NCBI GenBank assembly: GCA_963739085.1
Contig: CAVTZA010000019.1
Span: forward strand, 1-64,000
From: DATFQE01 sp963739085
GTDB taxonomy: Bacteria > Actinomycetota > Thermoleophilia > Gaiellales > Gaiellaceae
Direction of reading: 5' to 3'
DNA length: 64,000 nucleotides
Below are positions 57,404 through 64,000 of this stretch, in pieces (positions within the stretch are counted from its first letter, which is position 1; the number at the start of each line of letters is the position of its first letter). Position numbers and translations under genes: made by a program. Below the pieces are notes generated by a model, which saw only the letters and a program-made list of their open reading frames with translations, searched no databases and was not told the origin of the DNA.

Positions 57404-58291
57404 CTAGTCCAGCGCGCTGAGGAACCGCTCGACGGCCTCCAGGAACGCCTCCGGTTCTTCGACGTGAGGCATGTGGCTCGAGTCCTCGAAGAGCGCCCAT
57501 TCCGCGCCGGGGATGCGCTTGTGGATCTCGCCGACGATGAGCGGCGTCGCCTCGTCGTGTCGACCGGACACGAGCAGTGTGGGCGTCGTGATCTCGTGGA
57601 GCCGAGCGGTGATGTCCCACGTCTTCAGCGAGCCGATGACGTGGAACTCGCTGGGCCCGTTCATCGTGTGGTACACGGTGGGGTCCGCGTCGATCGAATC
57701 GAAGCTGCGCTGGACGCAGTCCGGCCACGGCACGCGACACAGGTGGCGGTCGTAGAAGACCCTGACGGCCGCCTCGTACTCCGGGGTGTCGGTCGTCCCT
57801 GCCTCCTCGTGGCGGGTCAGCGTCTCCTGGACGTCGGGCGGAAGGTCTGCGCGCAGGCGGTTGGCCTCCGACACCCATAGGCCGATGCTCGCGGGCGAGT
57901 CCGCGACGACCATGCCCTTGAGCCCGGCAGGGTGGTCGAGCGCGTACTCCATCGCGAGCATGCCGCCCCACGACTGGCCGACAACTGTGTGGCGCTCGGC
58001 GACGCCGAGGTGCTCTGTCAGTGCGACCAGCTCGTCCTTGAAGAGCTGGGGCGTCCAGAAGTCGGCCGCGGCATCGGGCAGGTGCTCGCTCTTGCCGCAG
58101 CCCAGCTGGTCGTAGAGGACGCACGCGCGCCCGAACGCGCTCAACTCGGCGATCGGCTCGGTGTAGTCGTGCGTCGCCCCCGGGCCGCCGTGGCAGATCA
58201 CGACCGGCGTCTTCGGCGAGTCGAGGTCGCCGACGACGCTGTACCACGTCTCGTGGCCGTTCCAGTGCATCCGGCCTTCCTGTCCGGTCAT
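57404..58291 (-). CDS. pip: Proline iminopeptidase-like alpha/beta hydrolase (S33)
   Basis: 295 residues from ATG 58291. The S33 proline iminopeptidase pattern is present: VVICHGGPGATHDYTEPIAE (HGGPG oxyanion loop), TVVGQSWGGMLAMEYALDHP (nucleophile Ser in GQSWGG), a catalytic Asp in VSGRHDEATP and His near DSSHMPHVEEPEAFL. It cleaves N-terminal residues, typically Pro, from short peptides in the cytoplasm. It starts 2 nt after the transporter ATPase gene and so should be the last gene of the dipeptide uptake operon. This fits its substrate. Confidence 0.88.
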   Translation of the reverse strand: MTGQEGRMHWNGHETWYSVVGDLDSPKTPVVICHGGPGATHDYTEPIAELSAFGRACVLYDQLGCGKSEHLPDAAADFWTPQLFKDELVALTEHLGVAERHTVVGQSWGGMLAMEYALDHPAGLKGMVVADSPASIGLWVSEANRLRADLPPDVQETLTRHEEAGTTDTPEYEAAVRVFYDRHLCRVPWPDCVQRSFDSIDADPTVYHTMNGPSEFHVIGSLKTWDITARLHEITTPTLLVSGRHDEATPLIVGEIHKRIPGAEWALFEDSSHMPHVEEPEAFLEAVERFLSALD

Positions 58292-58292
58292 T

Positions 58293-59285
58293 TCACGCTC
58301 CTTCTTTCCCCGCGCCGGTCAGCGGATGGTGGCAGGCGGCGACATGGCCGCCGCCGTGGTCTACGAGCGGCGGCCGCACCTCGCGACAGATCTCGGTCGC
58401 GTAGCGGCACCGAGGATGGAAGCGGCAGCCACTCGGTGGATCGATCGGGCTCGGCACCTCACCGGCGAGCACGATCCGCTCCCGTCGGCCGCCACCGTTC
58501 TCGTCGTCGATGACGGGGATCGCGGACAGCAGCGCCTCCGTGTAGGGGTGGATCGGCCGGTCCCAGAGCTCGTCCGCCGGCGCGACCTCGACGATCACCC
58601 CGAGATACATCACCGCAATCCGGTCGGCGACGTGCCGGACGACGCCCAGGTCGTGGGCGATGAAGACGTACGTCAGGCCGAAATCGTCCTGGAGGTCGTC
58701 GAGCAGGTTCAAGACCTGCGCCTGGATCGAGACGTCGAGGGCGGAGACCGGCTCGTCCGCCACGATCAGCTGCGGGTTGAGCGCGAGGGCGCGAGCGACG
58801 CCGATCCGCTGCCGCTGCCCGCCCGAGAACTCGTGCGGGTAGCGGTTGACGTGATCCGGTGACAGGCCGACCACCTCGAGGAGGTCGCGCACGCGCCGGC
58901 GCACGTCGCCGCGCGAGCCCGACCGGTGTATGCGCAGCGGATCGCCGACGATCTGGCTGACACGCTTGCGCGGGTTCAGCGAGGCGTAGGGATCCTGGAA
59001 GATCATCTGCATCTCGCGCCGGAACGGCCGTAGCCCTCGCCGCGAGAGCGTCGTGATGTCGGCGCCGTCGAATCGGATCGTCCCGCTCGTCGGCTCGCGA
59101 AGGCGGACGAGTAGGCGGCCGAGCGTCGACTTCCCGCAGCCGGACTCGCCTACGACGCCGAGCGTCTCGCCGCGACGTACCTCGAGCGAGACTCCGTCGA
59201 CTGCGTGCACGCGCTCCTCCGAACGCCGCCGCACCGGAAAGTGCTTGACGAGCTCGACCCCCTCGAGCAGAACAGGAGCGCTCAT
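58293..59285 (-). CDS. Dipeptide/oligopeptide ABC transporter ATPase (DppF/OppF type)
   Basis: 330 residues from ATG 59285, overlapping the previous stop by ATGA. ABC signatures: Walker A VVGESGCGKSTLGRLL, Q-loop MIFQDPYASLNPRKRV, signature FSGGQRQRIGVARALALNPQ, Walker B LIVADEPVSALDVS and H-loop FIAHDLGVVRHVAD. A C-terminal oligopeptide/dipeptide motif with Cys (GCRFHPRCRYATEIC) follows. It powers the peptide permease on the cytoplasmic side, with the DppD-type partner at 59282-60313. Confidence 0.93.
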   Translation of the reverse strand: MSAPVLLEGVELVKHFPVRRRSEERVHAVDGVSLEVRRGETLGVVGESGCGKSTLGRLLVRLREPTSGTIRFDGADITTLSRRGLRPFRREMQMIFQDPYASLNPRKRVSQIVGDPLRIHRSGSRGDVRRRVRDLLEVVGLSPDHVNRYPHEFSGGQRQRIGVARALALNPQLIVADEPVSALDVSIQAQVLNLLDDLQDDFGLTYVFIAHDLGVVRHVADRIAVMYLGVIVEVAPADELWDRPIHPYTEALLSAIPVIDDENGGGRRERIVLAGEVPSPIDPPSGCRFHPRCRYATEICREVRPPLVDHGGGHVAACHHPLTGAGKEGA

Positions 59286-60313
59286 GCGCGCGCCTCCTGA
59301 GCCCCGCCCAGCGACGATTGCCTCAGCGCGGCCCGGACGGCCGGGTCGAGATGGCACGCGTCCTTCCGCCCGGGTCCCGCGCGCTCTGCAAGCTCCGGCC
59401 GCGTCGAGCATTTCTCGAACCGGTGCCTGCAGCGGGGCTCGAACCGGCACCCCGGCGGGAGTGCGAGCATCGACGGCGGTGCCCCGGGGATGGCCGTGAG
59501 CCTGCGCACACGGCCGCGGTCGACGCGCGGGATCGACCCGAGCAGGCCCCAGGTGTACGGATGCTGCGGATCACGGAAAAGCCTGCTCCTCGGCCCCTCC
59601 TCGACGATGCTGCCCGCGTACATCACGACGATCCGCTCGGCGAGCTCGGCCACGACCCCCATGTCATGCGTGATCAAGAGGATCGACGACCCGTGATCTT
59701 GCTGCAGCCGCCTCATCAACTCGAGGATCTGCGCCTGGATGGTCACGTCGAGTGCGGTCGTGGGCTCGTCGGCGATCAGGAGCGACGGACTGCACGACAG
59801 CGCCATCGCGATCATCACTCGCTGACGCATCCCGCCCGAGAACTCGTGCGGGTAGGCGTCCGCTCGCCGGCGGGGATTGGAGATGCCGACCTCCGCGAGC
59901 AGCTCCACGGTGCGATCCCGCGCGGCACGCTTCGAGACCTTCCCGTGCGCGCGGAGCTGCTCGTCGATCTGCCAGCCGACCGTGTAGACGGGCGTCAGCG
60001 CCGTCATCGGGTCCTGGAAGATCATCGCGACCTCCTCGCCGCGCACGGAGCGCATCTCGCCTGCAGCCAGTTGCATCAGGTCGCGGCCGCGCAACAGCAC
60101 CTGCCCCTCGACGACGGCGTTGGGATCCCGGATCAACCGCATCACCGCCATCATCGACACGGTTTTGCCGGACCCCGACTCGCCGACGACGCCGAGCGTC
60201 TCGCCCTCGTTGACCGTGAACGAGACGCCGTCGACGGCGCGCACCAGTCCCGCCTCGGTGTGGAAGCTGACCCGCAGGTCGCGCACGTCCAGCAACGGCG
60301 TCGAGTCAGGCAC
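59282..60313 (-). CDS. Dipeptide/oligopeptide ABC transporter ATPase (DppD/OppD type)
   Basis: 343 residues from GTG 60313 (VPDSTPLLDVRDLRVSF), which overlaps the permease stop. A more distant start at 60361 is less likely. Motifs: Walker A VVGESGSGKTVSMMAV, Q-loop MIFQDPMTALTPVYTVG, signature FSGGMRQRVMIAMALSCSPS, Walker B LLIADEPTTALDVTIQ, H-loop LLITHDMGVVAELAE and C-terminal GCRFEPRCRHRFEKC. It pairs with the DppF-type ATPase. Both ATPases carry the 4-Cys C-terminal iron-sulfur-like segment typical of peptide transporters. Confidence 0.93.
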   Translation of the reverse strand: MPDSTPLLDVRDLRVSFHTEAGLVRAVDGVSFTVNEGETLGVVGESGSGKTVSMMAVMRLIRDPNAVVEGQVLLRGRDLMQLAAGEMRSVRGEEVAMIFQDPMTALTPVYTVGWQIDEQLRAHGKVSKRAARDRTVELLAEVGISNPRRRADAYPHEFSGGMRQRVMIAMALSCSPSLLIADEPTTALDVTIQAQILELMRRLQQDHGSSILLITHDMGVVAELAERIVVMYAGSIVEEGPRSRLFRDPQHPYTWGLLGSIPRVDRGRVRRLTAIPGAPPSMLALPPGCRFEPRCRHRFEKCSTRPELAERAGPGRKDACHLDPAVRAALRQSSLGGAQEARA

Positions 60314-61277
60314 GGCGGACCCGTGGATCGAGCGAGACGTAGAGGAGATCGACGATGGCATTGGCCAGCACGACGAAGAACGCCGCGTACATGACCGTCG
60401 CCATGATCACGGGCAGATCGAGATTCTGGAGCGCGTCGTAGGTGAGCTTGCCGACCCCCTGGAGGCCGAACACGACCTCGGTAAGGAGCGCGGCGCCGCC
60501 GACGAGCGCGCCGAAGTCGAGCCCGAACAGGCTGACGAACACGATCATCGAGGTCCGGAGCGTGTGCCGGATCCACACGCGCTGCTCGCTGATCCCCTTT
60601 CCGCGGGCGGTACGGACGTAGTCCTCCTCCTGAGCCTCCACGAGCGACGACCGAAGGACGCGCGCATAGATGCCGATGTAGAGCACGGACAACGTCAGCC
60701 AGGGCAGGAGCAGCGACTTGAACCAGCCGACGGGCGACTCCGTGAACGGTGTGTACCCGAGCGGCGGCACCCACGAGAACAGGAAGGTGTCGTGGAGCCG
60801 GCTCTGCGAGAGCAGATTCACGACCTCGCCCAGCCAGAAGACCGGCATCGAGATTCCGATCAGGCCCAGGATCATCAGCCCGGCGTCGAGGGGCGTCCCG
60901 CGGAACATCGCGGCCACGAGGCCCATCGCGATACTGACGACGACCCAGATGACCGCCGCTCCGAAGACGAGGGACAGGGTCACCGGTGCGGCTTCGAGCA
61001 CCTGCGGGATCACCTTCGCGCCCCGGTTGACGAACGAGGTCAGGTCGCGCGTGATGAAGAGCTTCTTCATCATCACCGCGTACTGCACGGGCATCGGCCT
61101 GTCCAGCCCGAAGTCCTTGCGCACCTGCCTGAGCGTCTCCTGGTCGGCGTTGCGTCCGGCGATTCGAGACGCGGGATCGACGCCGGGGGTCGCAAAGAAG
61201 ATCAGGAAGACGAGCACGCTGATCGAGAACAGCACGAACACGGTCGAAATCACCTTGCGGGCGAGGTAGAACAGCAT
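60306..61277 (-). CDS. Peptide ABC transporter permease (DppB/OppB type)
   Basis: 323 residues from ATG 61277 (MLFYLARKVISTVFVLFSIS). Six helices and the EAA-type loop are visible, with the DppB start FSISVLVFLIFFATPGVDPA, the permease segment RVLRSSLVEAQEEDYVRTAR and the EAA motif RGKGISEQRVWIRHTLRTSM. The gene follows the DppC-type permease by ATGA overlap. This permease order (C type before B type) is the reverse of the E. coli dpp order. Confidence 0.92.
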   Translation of the reverse strand: MLFYLARKVISTVFVLFSISVLVFLIFFATPGVDPASRIAGRNADQETLRQVRKDFGLDRPMPVQYAVMMKKLFITRDLTSFVNRGAKVIPQVLEAAPVTLSLVFGAAVIWVVVSIAMGLVAAMFRGTPLDAGLMILGLIGISMPVFWLGEVVNLLSQSRLHDTFLFSWVPPLGYTPFTESPVGWFKSLLLPWLTLSVLYIGIYARVLRSSLVEAQEEDYVRTARGKGISEQRVWIRHTLRTSMIVFVSLFGLDFGALVGGAALLTEVVFGLQGVGKLTYDALQNLDLPVIMATVMYAAFFVVLANAIVDLLYVSLDPRVRRA

Positions 61278-62320
61278 CAGCCCACGCGGTGCCGCTTGAT
61301 CTTCGCCCGCGGATCGAGCGAGTCCCGGATGCCGTCACCGAGGACGTTCAGCGACAGCACCGTCAGCGCGATCGCGATCCCGGGTGCAATGGCGACCGCC
61401 GGGCGGGTGTACAGCAGGCCCTGGCCGTCGAGGATGATCGTCCCCCAGCTCGCGTCCGGCGGCTGCACGCCGATCGACAGGAACGACAGCGCCGCCTCGG
61501 TCAGCATCGCAATGGCCATCACGATCGGAAAGCAGACGATCACCGTCGTGAGGATGTTCGGGAGGACGTCGCTCCAGAGGATTCGCCACGTCGAGGCCCC
61601 GAGCCCGACCGCGGCCTCGATGAACTCGCGGTTCCGCAACGTGAGCACCTCGCCGCGGATCGGACGCGCGATGTACGGCACGTAGACCACCCCGATGATC
61701 ACGATCGGCAGCCACAGGCTCCCGGCCTCGATCGAGATCGGGCCGAGCGAGAAGCCGCTCGTGAGCAGCACCGTCGAGAGGCTGATCGCCAGGAGATAGA
61801 CGGGAAACGCCCAGACGATGTCGAGCAGGCGCGAGAGCACGCCGTCGATCCCGCCGCCGAAGAAGCCGGCAGCGAGCCCGATCAGCGTCGCGATGATGCA
61901 CGTCAGCAGTGCCGCCGCGGCACCGATCATCAGCGAGTTCCGGCCGCCGTACAGGAGCCTCGCGGCGACGTCCCGCCCCTGGTTGTCAGCACCCAGGAAG
62001 TAGTGCTGGGGGTCCCAGGTAGGCCCGATCGGCGTGACGCCCAGCCCGAGACCCTCCGTCTCCGGCTGCATGATCGGAACCTCTTTCCCATCGACGATCG
62101 TAGTCCCGTCGAGGTTCGAGCGGAACGGGTCCGTGTCCGCGACGTAGTTGGCGTACAGCGGGGCCGCTAGGCAGGCCACGACGATGACGAGGAAGAGGCC
62201 GAGCATCGCCATCGCGATCCGGTTGCGCAGCAGCCGCCGCCGCGCGAGGGCCCACGGGCTCCCTGCGACGGCAACCGCAGGCGCCGTCCCGGAAGGGCCG
62301 GCAACGAGGGCCTCGCTCAT
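61277..62320 (-). CDS. Peptide ABC transporter permease (DppC/OppC type)
   Basis: 347 residues from ATG 62320 (MSEALVAGPSGTAPAVAVAG). The DppC features are present: a long N-terminal tail, an N-terminal helix (AMLGLFLVIVVACLAAPLYA), the periplasmic segment FLGADNQGRDVAARLLYGGR, and the cytoplasmic EAA motif NREFIEAAVGLGASTWRILW. It is the first permease gene after the substrate-binding protein, separated from it by 52 bp that contain a strong hairpin. Confidence 0.92.
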   Translation of the reverse strand: MSEALVAGPSGTAPAVAVAGSPWALARRRLLRNRIAMAMLGLFLVIVVACLAAPLYANYVADTDPFRSNLDGTTIVDGKEVPIMQPETEGLGLGVTPIGPTWDPQHYFLGADNQGRDVAARLLYGGRNSLMIGAAAALLTCIIATLIGLAAGFFGGGIDGVLSRLLDIVWAFPVYLLAISLSTVLLTSGFSLGPISIEAGSLWLPIVIIGVVYVPYIARPIRGEVLTLRNREFIEAAVGLGASTWRILWSDVLPNILTTVIVCFPIVMAIAMLTEAALSFLSIGVQPPDASWGTIILDGQGLLYTRPAVAIAPGIAIALTVLSLNVLGDGIRDSLDPRAKIKRHRVG

Positions 62321-62336
62321 CTGCCGCGAGGTAGGC

Positions 62337-62362
62337 GGGGGCCGGGCAGGCGCCCGGCCCCC
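62337..62362 (-). terminator. Hairpin between the substrate-binding protein and permease genes
   Basis: GGGGGCCGGGC (62337-62347) pairs with GCCCGGCCCCC (62352-62362) around a 4-nt loop. Such a hairpin right after the binding-protein gene usually lowers transcription or protects the upstream mRNA, so that the binding protein exceeds the permease in amount. Confidence 0.8.
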
Positions 62363-62372
62363 TCCTGGATCC

Positions 62373-64000
62373 CTACTTCACCCAAGACTGGTCGACCAGC
62401 CAGTAGAACTGCTTGCTGAAGGTGAAGTTTCCGACGCGCTTCGACACGAAGTCGACGTGCTTCGGGGTGAACAGCGTCACCATCGGCGAGGCGTCCGTGA
62501 CGGAGCGGTCGATCTGCGTCCACTTCGCGTTCGCAGCGTCCTCGTCCTCGACGCCGAGCGCGAGCGCCGACTTCATGCGCGCATTGATCTTGCGGTCGCA
62601 GAAGCCGGCGATGTTGATGCTCGAGTCACTCGCGGGGTGGAACGACTCGCAGCCGAAGAGGATGTAGAGGAAGTCCGACGCGGCCGGGTAGTCCTGGTAC
62701 CACTGCTGCACGTTGATCTGGACCTTGTTCTTGGTGTTCTGGACGTAGGTGAAGAAGATGTTTCCCGAGATCGTCTTCACCGTCGCGCGATAGCCGATGT
62801 CGTTGAGCACGCTCTGGATGTACACGCCCATGGCCTTGTTGACCTCGTCGTCCGGAACGACGACCGCCACCCGTTGGCCCGCGGTTCCGGACTCCTTGAC
62901 GAGCTGCTTCGCCTTCGCGACGTCCGGCGCCGTCCACTTCGTGCCCGGGTTCTTCGTGTACGGACAGTAGGCCTTGTAGCCCGGGAAAGCAGGCGGCAGG
63001 ACCTGGCAGGAGGGCGTGGCGAGCCGCGGGCCGCCGAAGATCTTGATGGCGGCGTTGCGGTCGACTGCGAAGTTGACGGCCTGGCGCGCCTTGAGCTTGT
63101 TGAACGGGGCCATCCGCGTGTTCATCGGGAGGTACCAGAAGGCCGTCAGCGGCGAGATGTGGACCTGCTTCGCGTTCTTCGTGCTCAGCTCGGGCAGTCG
63201 GTCGGCCGGCGGCGCCTCGAGCGTCCAGTCGGCCTGGCCGTTCTGGATCGCCGTGATCTGGGCCTCGACCGTCAGCCCGAACGAGTACGTGATCTCGTCC
63301 GGGTAGCCTGCGGGCTGGGCGGCCTTCGACCACACCTTGAAGTACGGATTGCGCACCATGCGCAGCTGCCGGTTCGTGTTGTACGACTTGAACATGTAGG
63401 GGCCGGTGCCGGGGATCAGCTTCGTGCCCGAGTCCTTGCTCGGCGCGTTGGCCGGCAGGATCGACGCGTGGGGCACGGCCAGGCGGTACTTGAACTCGGC
63501 ATCGGGCGCCACGAGGTTGATCGTGACGGTGCGAGCCTTCGCGTTGGCGCTCACGCCTCCCTTCAGCGTGCACGTCGCGGGCTTCTTCAGACAGGCCGAA
63601 GCGCCCACGATGCCTGCGTAGAACGTGCCCGAGGTCGGGCTCTTCACCTTGAAGATGCGCCTGAACGACGCGACGACGTCGTTCGTCGTCACTTCCTTGC
63701 CGTTCGAGAACTTGATCCCCTTGCGAAGCTTGAAGACCCACCGCTTGCCGCCGTTGGTCGGCGTCGGCAGATTCGCAGCGAGGTCGGGCACGACGTCGAA
63801 CGCGGCATTCCCACCCGCCTTCTTGAAGCCGAGCAGTCCGTCGTACGTCGCCTGGTAGAGCTGCCAGTACTGAAGCGTGTAGTTGACGTGGGGGTCGATC
63901 GTCCCGCCGGCCGCCCTCGCGAGCAGCTTGAGCGTGCCACCACGATGGCTCGTCTGGTTCGGTGTCGCCGGCGCGTGCTCTCGTGCGCCGGAGCCGGCGC
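62373..64000 (-). CDS. Peptide ABC transporter substrate-binding protein (family 5), 5' end beyond the window
   Basis: The stop is at 62373-62375 and the frame stays open to the right edge, giving about 541 residues. The mature N-terminus reads SHRGGTLKLLARAAGGTIDP, followed by LYQATYDGLLGFKKAG and VPDLAANLP. Family-5 segments include ITINLVAPDAEFKYRLAVPH-type sequence, GTGPYMFKSYNTNRQLRMVR and RQAVNFAVDRNAAIKIFGGP. The C-terminus reads VGNFTFSKQFYWLVDQSWVK. A signal peptide with lipobox is expected just outside the window. It delivers peptides to the DppC/DppB permease pair. Confidence 0.92.
   Translation of the reverse strand, partial: AGSGAREHAPATPNQTSHRGGTLKLLARAAGGTIDPHVNYTLQYWQLYQATYDGLLGFKKAGGNAAFDVVPDLAANLPTPTNGGKRWVFKLRKGIKFSNGKEVTTNDVVASFRRIFKVKSPTSGTFYAGIVGASACLKKPATCTLKGGVSANAKARTVTINLVAPDAEFKYRLAVPHASILPANAPSKDSGTKLIPGTGPYMFKSYNTNRQLRMVRNPYFKVWSKAAQPAGYPDEITYSFGLTVEAQITAIQNGQADWTLEAPPADRLPELSTKNAKQVHISPLTAFWYLPMNTRMAPFNKLKARQAVNFAVDRNAAIKIFGGPRLATPSCQVLPPAFPGYKAYCPYTKNPGTKWTAPDVAKAKQLVKESGTAGQRVAVVVPDDEVNKAMGVYIQSVLNDIGYRATVKTISGNIFFTYVQNTKNKVQINVQQWYQDYPAASDFLYILFGCESFHPASDSSINIAGFCDRKINARMKSALALGVEDEDAANAKWTQIDRSVTDASPMVTLFTPKHVDFVSKRVGNFTFSKQFYWLVDQSWVK

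Overview
The window is G+C-rich DNA with dense, tightly overlapping genes (ATGA/GTGA junctions), GTG/TTG starts and actinobacterial families: NicO-type metal transporters, DUF4331, a MalT-like LuxR regulator, DUF1254 proteins, a MoxR/DUF58/VWA locus and a Dpp transporter. This fits a deep-branching actinobacterium of the Thermoleophilia type (Gaiellales or Solirubrobacterales). That placement is inferred from gene content only. Many genes are interrupted by single-base frame changes after which the family homology resumes in another frame. They are spread over unrelated genes, so most are probably base-level errors of a long-read or metagenomic assembly. Such genes are annotated as one CDS with approximate break points.

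Left part (1-35.7 kb), ordinary chromosome. Two cyclase/AAA/TPR signalling proteins flank a secreted protein. A giant secreted protein (5913-13925) follows, carrying sugar-binding, Ig-like, TolB, DNRLRE, PLGDT-repeat and gingipain-type peptidase modules. Next come YjbQ, an M3-like metallopeptidase, ferritin, a COG2403 GTPase followed by what looks like an internally deleted carbamate kinase, DUF4331, a TPR protein with two NicO-type metal transporters, an anti-sigma/sigma pair, a zincin, an acyl-CoA ligase with an ACP-GNAT fusion, two cell-wall enzymes (M15 and L,D-transpeptidase), an aminoglycoside-phosphotransferase-fold kinase, a MoxR-DUF58-VWA-VWA operon and a collagen-like secreted protein.

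Middle part (35.8-54.9 kb), a probable genomic island. A 45-bp direct repeat of the 3' part of tRNA-Ala(TGC) bounds it. The intact tRNA is at the right end. A lone 3' part, followed by a Rho-independent terminator, is at the left end, as expected when an element inserts into a tRNA 3' end and separates it from its terminator. The island encodes a GFA-like zinc protein, a SulP/STAS remnant, DUF7144 and DUF1269 membrane proteins, a MalT-like LuxR regulator, two DUF1254/DUF1214 proteins, two cysteine-less carboxymuconolactone-decarboxylase-like proteins, two AI-2E-type permeases with a YihY protein, a K+ channel, a ZIP transporter, a flippase-like protein and a membrane phosphodiesterase. Four transcription units start with the same promoter architecture: a 17-bp dyad (TCATRCC-N3-GGYATGA) placed 22-23 nt before a -10-like hexamer. 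Two weaker dyads lie in a fifth divergent region. The simplest reading is an island-encoded regulon controlled by the LuxR regulator, mainly of envelope and stress proteins.

Right part (55-64 kb), chromosome again: a DedA protein, type II NADH dehydrogenase, a small LuxR-type HTH protein, and a leftward dipeptide ABC transporter operon (substrate-binding protein, two permeases, two ATPases) ending in a proline iminopeptidase-like hydrolase. The substrate-binding protein runs off the right edge.
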